NCBI GenBank assembly: GCA_021826565.1
Contig: JAKAZJ010000059.1
Coordinates: 1-8,250, forward strand
From: Pseudomonadota bacterium
GTDB lineage: Bacteria; Pseudomonadota; Alphaproteobacteria; Acetobacterales; Acetobacteraceae
Length of the DNA stretch: 8,250 nucleotides
Reading direction: 5' to 3'
The position numbers and the translations under genes are program-made. A model generated the notes under the pieces. It was given only the letters and a program-made list of their open reading frames with translations. It was not told the DNA's origin and did no database searches. Below are positions 1 to 6,025 of the stretch, one piece after another (position 1 is the first letter of the stretch; each line of letters starts with the position of its first letter).

Positions 1-58
1 CTGCCGCCGGGCGCAACCCCGCCAGAATCCGCGCCCGCGCCTCCGCCACCGAAATCAT
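1..58 (-). CDS. moeA: Molybdopterin molybdenumtransferase MoeA, N-terminal fragment
   Basis: Only the first 19 codons are in the window; the gene runs off the left edge. The visible start reads MISVAEARARILAGLRP, which resembles the opening helix of MoeA proteins. MoeA inserts molybdate into adenylylated molybdopterin in the last step of molybdenum cofactor synthesis in the cytoplasm. It follows moaC directly on the same strand, and moaC-moeA is a usual neighbour pair in alphaproteobacteria. I chose the ATG at 58 because an AGGAG lies 8 bases upstream of it. An in-frame GTG at 67 overlaps the moaC stop but would sit on top of that ribosome binding site. The identity rests on a short N-terminus plus context. 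Confidence 0.8.
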   Translation of the reverse strand, partial: MISVAEARARILAGLRPAA

Positions 59-63
59 CGCGG

Positions 64-540
64 TCACTCCTGCCGGAATCCGCCCGACTTGCCGCCGTCC
101 TTGGCGACCACGCGCAGCGCCTCGATCCGCATCCCGCGATCGACCGATTTGCACATGTCGTACACCGTCAGCGCGGCGACCGATGCCGCGGTCAGCGCCT
201 CCATCTCCACCCCGGTCCGCCCGGTGGTACGCACCGTCGCCGCGATCTCCACCGCCGGCCCGGCCGGGTCCGGGGTCAGGTCCACGCTGACCGCATCGAT
301 CGGCAGCGGATGGCAGAGCGGGATCAGATCGGCCGTGCGTTTCGCCGCCATGATCCCGGCCAGCCGCGCCACCCCCAGGACATCGCCCTTCTTCGCCGTG
401 CCCGCGGCGATCAGCGCCAGCGTGGCGGGCAGCATCGTCACCCGCGCCCGCGCCGTGGCGCTGCGCACGGTCACGTCCTTGCCGGAGACATCGACCATCG
501 CCGCGCGTCCGGCCGCATCGAAATGGGTCAGCGCACTCAT
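64..540 (-). CDS. moaC: Cyclic pyranopterin monophosphate synthase MoaC
   Basis: MoaC converts the 3',8-cyclo-GTP product of MoaA to cyclic pyranopterin monophosphate, the first stable intermediate of molybdenum cofactor synthesis, in the cytoplasm. The 158 residues cover the whole family (about 160). The conserved blocks are visible: [20 protein letters not shown] near 50-69, LIPLCHPL at 72-79, [11 protein letters not shown] at 110-120 and YDMCKSVD at 127-134. Residues matching the E. coli active site, from memory of that enzyme, are all present and fall at the same numbers: Lys51, His77, Glu112, Glu114, Asp128 and Lys131. The ATG overlaps the trpC stop as ATGA, so translation is probably coupled to trpC. 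The C-terminal tail [10 protein letters not shown] is also typical of alphaproteobacterial MoaC. No oddities were seen. Confidence 0.97.
   Translation of the reverse strand: MSALTHFDAAGRAAMVDVSGKDVTVRSATARARVTMLPATLALIAAGTAKKGDVLGVARLAGIMAAKRTADLIPLCHPLPIDAVSVDLTPDPAGPAVEIAATVRTTGRTGVEMEALTAASVAALTVYDMCKSVDRGMRIEALRVVAKDGGKSGGFRQE
67..71 (-). promoter_or_regulatory. Ribosome binding site of moeA
   Basis: AGGAG on the minus strand lies 8 bases before the ATG at 58 and overlaps the last codon and stop of moaC. It decides for the ATG over the in-frame GTG at 67 and suggests that moeA is translated as part of the trpC-moaC-moeA message. Confidence 0.6.
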
Positions 541-1415
541 GCCACGACACTCGCGCCGTCGGGGTCGGTCACGGGCGGGACCGGGCGGGACGGATGCTCG
601 GCCAGCAGGGCGCGCACCGCTTCGGCCACATCCGCCTGGCGCATCAGGCTTTCACCGACCAGGAAGCAGAACGTGCCGACCGCGGCCAGGCGGCGGAGAT
701 CGGCGGGGCCGGTGATGCCGCTCTCGGCAACCAGGAACCGATCCGGGGGGACCAGCGGCGCCAGTTCCTCGGTGACTGCCAAGTCGATCTGTAACGTCTT
801 GAGATTGCGGTTGTTGATCCCGATCAACTGGGTCTGCAACCCGAGCGCGCGATCCAGTTCGCGCCGGTCATGCACCTCCGCCAGGACGTCCATGCCGAGT
901 TCGCGGGCGGTTTCTTCCAAACTCCGCGCCTCGGCATCGGTGAGCGCGGCCATGATCAGCAGGATGCAATCCGCCCCCAGCGCCCGGCTTTCATAGACCT
1001 GCCATGGGTCCAGGATGAACTCCTTGCGCAGCACCGGCAGCTTGCAGGCGCCGCGGGCGGAAACCAGATCCCCGGCGCTGCCTTGGAAATACGGTGCGTT
1101 GGTCAGGACCGACAGGCAGGTGGCGCCGCCGGCTTCATAGCCGCGCGCCAGCTGCACCGGGTCGAAATCCTGCCGGATCAAGCCGCCGGAGGGCGAGGCT
1201 TTCTTGATCTCGGCGATCAGGCCGTATTCCCCGGCGCCGGTGGCGTGCTTGATGGCGCGGCCGAAACCGCGCGGCGGATCGGACTGGGCGGCAATGCCCT
1301 GGCGCAACACATCGAGCGAGGTGGAGGCCTTGCGCGCGGCGATCTCGGCGCGGGTGGCGGCGCAGATCCTGGCGAGAATGTCCTCGCCGGTTTCCGTGCC
1401 TGTCGGTTCGGCCAT
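537..1415 (-). CDS. trpC: Indole-3-glycerol phosphate synthase TrpC
   Basis: TrpC closes the indole ring, converting CdRP to indole-3-glycerol phosphate with loss of CO2 and water (fourth step of the tryptophan pathway from chorismate). It is a single-domain (beta/alpha)8 barrel of 292 residues, not fused to TrpF. By comparison with known IGPS structures, the catalytic residues are all present: Glu69, Lys71 and Ser74 in [11 protein letters not shown], Lys131 in VLRKEFI, Glu180 in VLAEVHD, Asn201 and Arg203 in GINNRNL, and Glu231-Ser232 in VAESGI. The first 10 residues and the last 15 or so are poorly conserved tails. An AAGGA six bases before the ATG supports this start. The block usually reading SVLTD is SVLTN here (Asn106), a small deviation. 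It lacks its usual upstream neighbour trpD, which lies 2.3 kb away behind a two-gene interruption. Confidence 0.97.
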   Translation of the reverse strand: MAEPTGTETGEDILARICAATRAEIAARKASTSLDVLRQGIAAQSDPPRGFGRAIKHATGAGEYGLIAEIKKASPSGGLIRQDFDPVQLARGYEAGGATCLSVLTNAPYFQGSAGDLVSARGACKLPVLRKEFILDPWQVYESRALGADCILLIMAALTDAEARSLEETARELGMDVLAEVHDRRELDRALGLQTQLIGINNRNLKTLQIDLAVTEELAPLVPPDRFLVAESGITGPADLRRLAAVGTFCFLVGESLMRQADVAEAVRALLAEHPSRPVPPVTDPDGASVVA

Positions 1416-1464
1416 TCTGGGTCCTTGCGGTCGTGGCGGGGCGCGGCAGAGCGCACTCGCACCA

Positions 1465-1493
1465 AGGATAGCGGGTTCGCCCGGGAGCTTCCA
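1465..1493 (-). promoter_or_regulatory. Weak candidate sigma-70-type promoter for trpC-moaC-moeA
   Basis: On the minus strand, TGGAAG (1493-1488) and TATCCT (1470-1465) are separated by 17 bases, with the -10 about 50 bases before the trpC ATG. Each hexamer matches the consensus only partly (3/6 and 4/6). The gap 1416-1531 is the only place for a dedicated promoter now that trpC is separated from trpD; otherwise trpC must be read through from the dioxygenase gene. The call is an inference from spacing and position. Confidence 0.25.
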
Positions 1494-1531
1494 TCCCGCG
1501 CCGTCGCGGCGACAAGCGGCATGGCGTGCGG

Positions 1532-2377
1532 TCAGTAGACGCGGTCGCCCACGATCTGCGTGCGCCGCATGATCCGGCGGAACGGGCCGGCGTCATGCAC
1601 CGCCAGGTGCTTGGTGCTGCGGTTGTCCCAGAAGGCGATGGAGCCGTTCGCCCAGCGAAACCGGCAGGTGAACTCGGGCCGGTGTCCCTGTTCCAGCAGA
1701 TAGTCCAGCAGCGGCTTGCTCTCCGCTTCGGTCCAGCCCTCGAAGCCGACGGTATAGGAACGGTTCACAAACAGCAGCTTGCGGCCGGTCTCCGGATGGG
1801 TGCGCACGACCGGATGGACGCTGATCGTTTCGCGCCAGTCGGCATCCTCGCGCACTTTGGTCGCGCGTTGCGCGTTCATGCCGGCAAGCGGGCCGGCAAC
1901 CATGCGGTCGCTATGCACGGCGCGAAGATGTTCCAGCGTGCGCTTCAACCCGTCCGACAGGCTTTCATAGGCAAGATACTGATTGGCGAATAAGGTATCG
2001 CCGCCATAGGGCGGCACTTCGATGGCATAGAGGATGGCGCCCAGCGGCGGCTCCGCCACCATGGTGGTGTCGGTATGCCAGTCCTCGCCCACGATCTTCT
2101 TGTCGCCGGGTTCGCGCCGGATATCGACGATCTCCGGGTCGGCGCTGACACCCTGGTAGTTCGGATGCAGGAAGATCTCGCCGAAGCGCCGGGTGAAGGC
2201 CTTGTGTCTGGCCGGGTCCAGCTTCTGATCGCGAAAGAAGATCACGCCGTGATCCAGCAACGCCTGGCGGATCTCGCCGATCAGGGCATCGTCCAGTTCT
2301 TCGGCGACGTCGACGCCGCCGATTTCGGCGCCGAGCGCGCCGGCGATCGGGTGGATCTCAATATGCCGATTACGCAT
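1532..2377 (-). CDS. TauD/TfdA-family Fe(II)/2-oxoglutarate-dependent dioxygenase
   Basis: Members of this family hydroxylate a substrate next to a heteroatom using Fe(II), O2 and 2-oxoglutarate. They often release sulfite from taurine or alkylsulfonates, or cleave ethers. The 281 residues match the family length. The iron ligands are His101 and Asp103 (WHTD) and His257 (WDNRSTKH). Arg268 in RRIM corresponds to the 2-oxoglutarate-binding arginine of E. coli TauD, and Arg272 to its sulfonate-binding arginine. His71 and Tyr74 (HPNY) match TauD substrate residues, but the position of TauD Asn95 is Gly97, so taurine itself is not assured. The ATG at 2377 has a perfect GGAGG 8 bases upstream; the frame stays open to 2719, but that extension runs across the start of the divergent gene and is not real. 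The gene is divergent from the MetE-like gene and lies 116 bases upstream of trpC on the same strand. The family is sure; the substrate is unknown. Confidence 0.93.
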   Translation of the reverse strand: MRNRHIEIHPIAGALGAEIGGVDVAEELDDALIGEIRQALLDHGVIFFRDQKLDPARHKAFTRRFGEIFLHPNYQGVSADPEIVDIRREPGDKKIVGEDWHTDTTMVAEPPLGAILYAIEVPPYGGDTLFANQYLAYESLSDGLKRTLEHLRAVHSDRMVAGPLAGMNAQRATKVREDADWRETISVHPVVRTHPETGRKLLFVNRSYTVGFEGWTEAESKPLLDYLLEQGHRPEFTCRFRWANGSIAFWDNRSTKHLAVHDAGPFRRIMRRTQIVGDRVY

Positions 2378-2528
2378 GGGCCGTGCCTCCATTACGGGGA
2401 CGGTGGCGGTTGCGGCATGGCCGGTCAAGGCCGGCTGGGCTGCGCGGGGCAAGGCGCGCCCTCGGCAGTTGCGCGCGCGATCGCTTGCGGCATGATGCAA
2501 CGCCGTCCAACGAAGCAGGGAAGCGTCC
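2378..2528. promoter_or_regulatory. Divergent promoter/operator region between dioxygenase and MetE-like genes
   Basis: These 151 bases must hold promoters for both flanking genes. For the plus strand, TTGCGC (2469-2474) and CATGAT (2491-2496) are 16 bases apart, a weak sigma-70-like pair about 30 bases before the ATG. The 10-mer TTGCGGCATG occurs twice (2410-2419 and 2485-2494). Its second copy forms part of the 16-bp imperfect palindrome TTGCggCATGatGCAA (2485-2500), which overlaps the proposed -10. This looks like an operator, but no regulator gene is in the window. On the minus strand I see only a TTGACC (2428-2423), with no matching -10. Confidence 0.4.
2386..2390 (-). promoter_or_regulatory. 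Ribosome binding site fixing the dioxygenase start
   Basis: GGAGG on the minus strand lies 8 bases before the ATG at 2377. It overlaps a second in-frame ATG at 2392, which has no good ribosome binding site of its own. This selects the 281-residue protein. Confidence 0.7.
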
Positions 2529-3689
2529 ATGTTAATGAGCACCGACCGCATCCTGGTCAGCCATGTCGGCAGTCTACCACGCTCGGAACCCTTGACCGAT
2601 CTGCTGATCCGCCAGGAAGCCGGCGCGGCGATCGATGCCGCCGCGCTGGCGCGTGAGGTGGAGATGGCGACCGCGCATGTGATCGGCAAGCAGCTGCAAG
2701 CCGGGATCGACGTGGGCAATGATGGCGAACAATCGCGGGTCGGGTTCCAGACCTATGTGCCGCGTTGTCTGTGCGGCTTCGGTGGCTATTCCAAACGTCC
2801 GCCGGCGCGCGATCAGCTGGAATTCCCCAGCTATGTCCGTCAGGCGGCCCAGCGCTTTCCGCACACGGCGCGCGCCATGAACGCGCCGGCGGCGCTGTCG
2901 GACGTGCGGTATGTCAACGGCGCGCCGATCCGGGAAGACGCGGCAAGGCTCCGGCGCATGGGGGGAGGATTCGGCGAATGTTTCATGACCGCGCCGTCAC
3001 CGGGCATCGTTGCCACGACCATGCTGAACCAGCATTACGACAGCCACGAGGCCTATCTGATGGCGCTGGCGCAGGCGCTCGCGAACGAATACCGGGCGAT
3101 CCACGATGCCGGCCTGATCCTGCAGATCGACGCGCCTGACCTCGCGATGGAGCGGCATCGGTTTTTCGATGACCTGACCGACGCCGCATTCTTCGGTCAG
3201 CTTGAGCTTCATATCGCCGCGATCAATCTCGGGATTGCCGGCATTCCCCGCGACCACATCCGGCTGCATGTCTGCTGGGGCAACAATGACGGACCGCATA
3301 TCTACGACATCGCGATGGCGGCCATCCTGCCGCAGCTTTACCGCGCCGAAGTCGGCGCGCTGTCGATCGAGTTTGCCAATCCGCGGCACCAGCACGAATA
3401 CGATGCGCTACGCACCCACAAGCTGCCCGCGCATATGCTGCTGATGCCCGGCGTTCTCGATACCACGACGAATTTCGTCGAGCATCCAGAACTCATCGCC
3501 CGGCGGCTGGAGGAGGCGGTGTCCGTGGTCGGTGACCGTGAGCGGGTGATCGCGGGCACCGATTGCGGCTTCGGCACCTTTGCCGGGCGCGAATACGTGG
3601 CCGAGGAGATCGTCTGGGTGAAGCTCGCCGCGGCCGCCGAGGGCGCGCGCATCGCCTCGCGCCGGTTATGGGGCCGGGCTGGCGCATGA
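2529..3689 (+). CDS. MetE C-terminal-like methyltransferase (cobalamin-independent methionine synthase II family)
   Basis: At 386 residues this is a single UROD/MetE-type barrel, about half of full MetE (about 750), without the N-terminal folate-binding half. The zinc site that binds the acceptor thiol is complete: His247 and Cys249 in LHVCWG, Glu281 in SIEFANPR, and Cys346 in GTDCGFGTF. Other family signatures are HVGSLPR (12-18), NDGEQSR (64-70) and LQIDAPDLA (199-207). It probably transfers a methyl group to or from a thiol; donor and acceptor are unknown, and it may not make methionine. AGGGA 7 bases upstream supports the ATG at 2529; a second ATG at 2535 would also give a complete protein. 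It is divergent from the TauD-type dioxygenase and convergent with trpD, with 18 bases between the stops. Several sampled lines of this gene are clearly less GC-rich than trpD. Confidence 0.92.
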   Translation: MLMSTDRILVSHVGSLPRSEPLTDLLIRQEAGAAIDAAALAREVEMATAHVIGKQLQAGIDVGNDGEQSRVGFQTYVPRCLCGFGGYSKRPPARDQLEFPSYVRQAAQRFPHTARAMNAPAALSDVRYVNGAPIREDAARLRRMGGGFGECFMTAPSPGIVATTMLNQHYDSHEAYLMALAQALANEYRAIHDAGLILQIDAPDLAMERHRFFDDLTDAAFFGQLELHIAAINLGIAGIPRDHIRLHVCWGNNDGPHIYDIAMAAILPQLYRAEVGALSIEFANPRHQHEYDALRTHKLPAHMLLMPGVLDTTTNFVEHPELIARRLEEAVSVVGDRERVIAGTDCGFGTFAGREYVAEEIVWVKLAAAAEGARIASRRLWGRAGA

Positions 3690-3707
3690 TGGCGCGCTCG
3701 CGGCCCG

Positions 3708-4718
3708 CTACCGCGATGCCGCGCGCAGCCGTTCCAAAGCCCCCAGCGCCGCCCCGCTATCGATCGCCGCCGCCGCCGCCGCCACCCCCGCGCGCAAGTT
3801 CACGACCCGTCCGGTCACCATCAGCGCCGCCGCGGCGTTGAACAGGACCGTATCCCGATACGCGCCGGCTGCCCCCTCCAGCAGCGCGCGCAGCGCGGCG
3901 GCGTTTTCCCCCGCCTCGCCGCCACGGATCGCCGCGTGCGGCCAGGACGGCAATCCCGCCTCCGCCCCGGTCAGGCGGAACGCGCGGATCGTCCCGTCCG
4001 CCAGCGCCACCACGTGGTTCTCCCCGGCCAGGGATAGTTCGTCCAGCCCGTCGCCATGGACGATCCACGCCGCCTCGGTCCCCAGCCGGGCCAGAGTCTC
4101 GGCCATCGGCCGCGCCCAATCCGGCGAAAACACCCCGGTCAGTTGCCGCCGCACCCGCGCCGGATTGGCCATCGGCCCGAGCAGATTGAAGATCGTCCGC
4201 GTGCCCAGTTCCACCCGCGGCCCGGCCGCGTGGCGCATGGATGGATGATGCCGGGGCGCGAACAGGAACGCGCAGCCGGCGGTCTCCAGCACCGATGGCA
4301 GCCGCTCCAGCGGCACTTCCACCTCCACCCCCAGCGCGGTCAGCACGTCCGCCCCTCCGGTGCGCGAGGACAGCGCCCGGTTCCCGTGCTTGGCGACCGG
4401 CACGCCGCAGGCCGCCACCACGAAGGTCACGGCGGTGGAGACGTTCAGCGTCCCCGCGTTATCCCCCCCGGTGCCGCAGACATCCATGGCATCCGCGGGC
4501 GCGTCGATCGCGGTCATCCGCGCGCGCATCGCCCGCACGGCCCCGGTCAGTTCCGCCACCGTCTCCCCACGCACGCGCATCGCCATCAGCAGCGCGCCGA
4601 TCTGCGCCGGCGTCGCCTCGCCTTCCATGATGGTTTCGAACGCGGATTCCGCTTCGGCCTCGGACAGGGTCGCGCCGGTGGCCAGTTGCGCCAGCGCGGG
4701 CTTGAGGCTGCGCGACAC
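3708..4718 (-). CDS. trpD: Anthranilate phosphoribosyltransferase TrpD
   Basis: TrpD joins anthranilate to PRPP, giving phosphoribosyl-anthranilate (second step of tryptophan synthesis). The 336 residues are the normal length for the stand-alone enzyme. The N-terminal helical domain is followed by the phosphoribosyltransferase fold, with the PRPP-binding GTGGD (82-86), the KHGNRALSS loop (110-118), [13 protein letters not shown] (174-186) and the magnesium-binding Asp226-Glu227 in DGLDELS. The start is GTG at 4718, six bases after the trpG stop, with no clear ribosome binding site, so it probably depends on translational coupling to trpG. Near the C-terminus six consecutive GCC triplets on the plus strand (3766-3783) encode part of a run of alanines. 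In related genomes trpC normally follows directly; here the MetE-like gene faces it tail to tail. Confidence 0.97.
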   Translation of the reverse strand: MSRSLKPALAQLATGATLSEAEAESAFETIMEGEATPAQIGALLMAMRVRGETVAELTGAVRAMRARMTAIDAPADAMDVCGTGGDNAGTLNVSTAVTFVVAACGVPVAKHGNRALSSRTGGADVLTALGVEVEVPLERLPSVLETAGCAFLFAPRHHPSMRHAAGPRVELGTRTIFNLLGPMANPARVRRQLTGVFSPDWARPMAETLARLGTEAAWIVHGDGLDELSLAGENHVVALADGTIRAFRLTGAEAGLPSWPHAAIRGGEAGENAAALRALLEGAAGAYRDTVLFNAAAALMVTGRVVNLRAGVAAAAAAIDSGAALGALERLRAASR

Positions 4719-4724
4719 CGCGGT

Positions 4725-5321
4725 TCAGGCGGCGCGGGCGGGCGCGTTGCCGCCGCGCGCCAGGCGCAGGAAATTGCCCAGGATCACATGGCCGCTTTCG
4801 CTGGCGATGCTTTCGGGATGGAACTGCACGCCGTAGATCGGCAGCGCGCGATGGCGCATCGCCATCACGATCCCGTCCTCGGTCCAGGCGGTCGCGACCA
4901 GGGTTTCGGGCAGGCTGGCGCGATCGACGATCAGGCTGTGGTAGCGGGTCGCGGTGAACGGGTTCGGGACCGATTCCAGGATATCCGAGCCCGCATGATG
5001 GATGCGGCTGGTCTTGCCGTGCATCGGCACGGGTGCGCGGACCACTTCGCCGCCGAACGCCTGGCCGATCGCCTGATGGCCCAGACACACGCCCAGAATC
5101 GGGATGCGCCCGGCGGCGGCTTCGATCAGGTCCAGGCAGATCCCCGCTTCGTTGGGCGTGCAGGGGCCGGGTGACAGCACGATCGCCTCCGGCGCCAGCG
5201 CCAGCGCCTGAGCGACGGTGATCGCGTCGTTACGACGGACGTCGCAGTGCCCCCCGACATCGCCCAGGAAATGCACCAGGTTGAAGGTGAAGCTGTCGTA
5301 GTTGTCGATGAGCAGGATCAT
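4725..5321 (-). CDS. trpG: Anthranilate synthase component II (glutamine amidotransferase) TrpG
   Basis: TrpG hydrolyses glutamine and passes ammonia to TrpE, which makes anthranilate from chorismate. The 198-residue class-I amidotransferase domain is complete: oxyanion region [11 protein letters not shown] (50-60), nucleophile Cys79 in GVCLGHQ, HGKTS (101-105) and the His168/Glu170 dyad in GVQFHPES. The same subunit can also serve folate synthesis as PabA in some bacteria, but its place immediately before trpD argues for tryptophan. trpE is not next to it; the upstream neighbour is a divergent acetyltransferase gene. The ATG at 5321 gives the canonical [15 protein letters not shown] start, though no convincing ribosome binding site precedes it. 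Confidence 0.96.
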   Translation of the reverse strand: MILLIDNYDSFTFNLVHFLGDVGGHCDVRRNDAITVAQALALAPEAIVLSPGPCTPNEAGICLDLIEAAAGRIPILGVCLGHQAIGQAFGGEVVRAPVPMHGKTSRIHHAGSDILESVPNPFTATRYHSLIVDRASLPETLVATAWTEDGIVMAMRHRALPIYGVQFHPESIASESGHVILGNFLRLARGGNAPARAA

Positions 5322-5482
5322 GCCGGTACTTTGCGGCGCCGGCGCAAGCCGCGCAATCCCCCGCGTTGCGGCCCGCGTGACGCCGGCGTAAGCCCGGCGC
5401 CGCCCATGCCGATCCGCCCCCCCTCAAATCCAAGCGCCCCGCCTGGCCATGCGGCCCGCGTCGCCATGGGCCCCGCTTGGCC
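5322..5482. promoter_or_regulatory. Divergent intergenic region between trpG and the GNAT gene
   Basis: These 161 bases must serve trpG leftward and the acetyltransferase rightward. I see a 6-bp perfect inverted repeat (CGCCGG 5381-5386, CCGGCG 5394-5399, 7-base loop) and a 5-bp one (TTGCG 5331-5335, CGCAA 5343-5347) just before the trpG start. I see no convincing -35/-10 pair, no Trp-rich leader peptide and no terminator with a T run. The right end is a 17-bp tandem repeat, listed separately. Confidence 0.4.
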
Positions 5483-5501
5483 ATGAGCCCCGCCTGGACG
5501 C
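5434..5501 (+). repeat. 17-bp tandem repeat, about four units, spanning the GNAT start codon
   Basis: The units run 5434-5450, 5451-5467, 5468-5484 and 5485-5501. The first and third read GCGCCCCGCCTGGCCAT and GGGCCCCGCTTGGCCAT; the second (GCGGCCCGCGTCGCCAT) is more diverged and the fourth departs at its 3' end. Each of the first three units ends in CAT followed by G, so every junction makes an ATG (5449, 5466, 5483). The third is the start codon of the acetyltransferase gene. The period is not a multiple of three, so the three ATGs lie in three frames. Confidence 0.7.
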
Positions 5502-6025
5502 TGCGCACCGGCCGGCTGCGCCTGACCCCGGTCGCCTGGCCCGATCTGCCGGACCTGATCGCGCTGAAATCCGACCCGCGCGTCTTCGCCGTCATGCTGG
5601 ACGGCGTGCGCGGCCCGGTGCGCGCCGCCGAGGAACTGGCCGCCGACATCGCCTTCTGGGCGGCGCGCGGCTATGGGATCTGGACCCTCCGCGATGCCGC
5701 CGGCGATGCGTTTCTCGGCCTTGTCGGCCTGATGGAGCGCGCGGATGGGCGCGGTGTCGCGCTCCGTTTCGCGCTCTGGCCGGAAGCCCGCGGTCGCGGC
5801 CTGGCGCGCGAGGCGGCGGGCGCCGCGCTGATGTTCGGCCACGAGATCGCCGGCCTGGCGCGCATCGTCGCCGTGGCGCGCGCCGATAATATCGGCTCAC
5901 GCACCGTCCTGGGTGCGATCGGCATGGTGGAACGCGCCCGCTTCGTCCGCGACGGCACCGAAATGGTGCTGTACGACAGCCGGCGTGTTATCCGGCCCCG
6001 TTCACCTGGTGATGCAGCGCGGTGA
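5483..6025 (+). CDS. GNAT-family N-acetyltransferase (RimJ/RimL-like)
   Basis: A 180-residue protein of the GNAT fold, which transfers acetyl from acetyl-CoA to an amine. The N-terminus, TLRTGRLRLTPVAWPDLPDL, is typical of RimJ/RimL-like members. The pyrophosphate-binding loop is ARGRGLAREAA (102-112), fitting R-x-x-G-x-A, and the later block VARADNIGSRTVLGAIGM (131-148) is the usual motif with Asn136 and Ser139. The substrate is unknown; such proteins may modify ribosomal proteins, small amines or antibiotics. The ATG at 5483 is preferred to the TTG two codons earlier. No ribosome binding site is visible because the start sits inside a 17-bp tandem repeat. Its last 38 bases overlap the end of the convergent mlaC-like gene. 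It has no functional link to the trp genes that I can see. Confidence 0.9.
   Translation: MSPAWTLRTGRLRLTPVAWPDLPDLIALKSDPRVFAVMLDGVRGPVRAAEELAADIAFWAARGYGIWTLRDAAGDAFLGLVGLMERADGRGVALRFALWPEARGRGLAREAAGAALMFGHEIAGLARIVAVARADNIGSRTVLGAIGMVERARFVRDGTEMVLYDSRRVIRPRSPGDAAR

Noticed and set aside
310..996. Long plus-strand frames opposite moaC and trpC, also 870-1538
   Set aside because: They are antisense shadows of conserved genes in GC-rich DNA, with arginine-rich, low-complexity products and no recognisable domain.
2378..2719. N-terminal extension of the dioxygenase frame by 114 codons
   Set aside because: It crosses the divergent promoter region and the start of the MetE-like gene, has no family similarity, and the GGAGG before 2377 fixes a normal-length start.
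3671..3706. Hairpin GGGCCG...CGGCCC between the convergent MetE-like and trpD stops
   Set aside because: The arms are only 6 bp with a long imperfect interior and no T run on either strand; in DNA this GC-rich that is not enough to call a terminator.
1416..3707. Insertion sequence or integrase-type element carrying the dioxygenase/MetE-like pair
   Set aside because: No transposase, integrase, terminal inverted repeat, target duplication or tRNA was seen at either edge.
4056..5174. 372-codon plus-strand frame opposite trpD and trpG
   Set aside because: The product is His/Arg/Gly-rich and follows the codon pattern of the real minus-strand genes; both genes beneath it have complete catalytic motifs.
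5318..5407. Short leftward frame ending on the trpG start codon, as a trp leader peptide
   Set aside because: It contains no Trp codons and many Arg codons, and it is the tail of an antisense frame of the GNAT gene.
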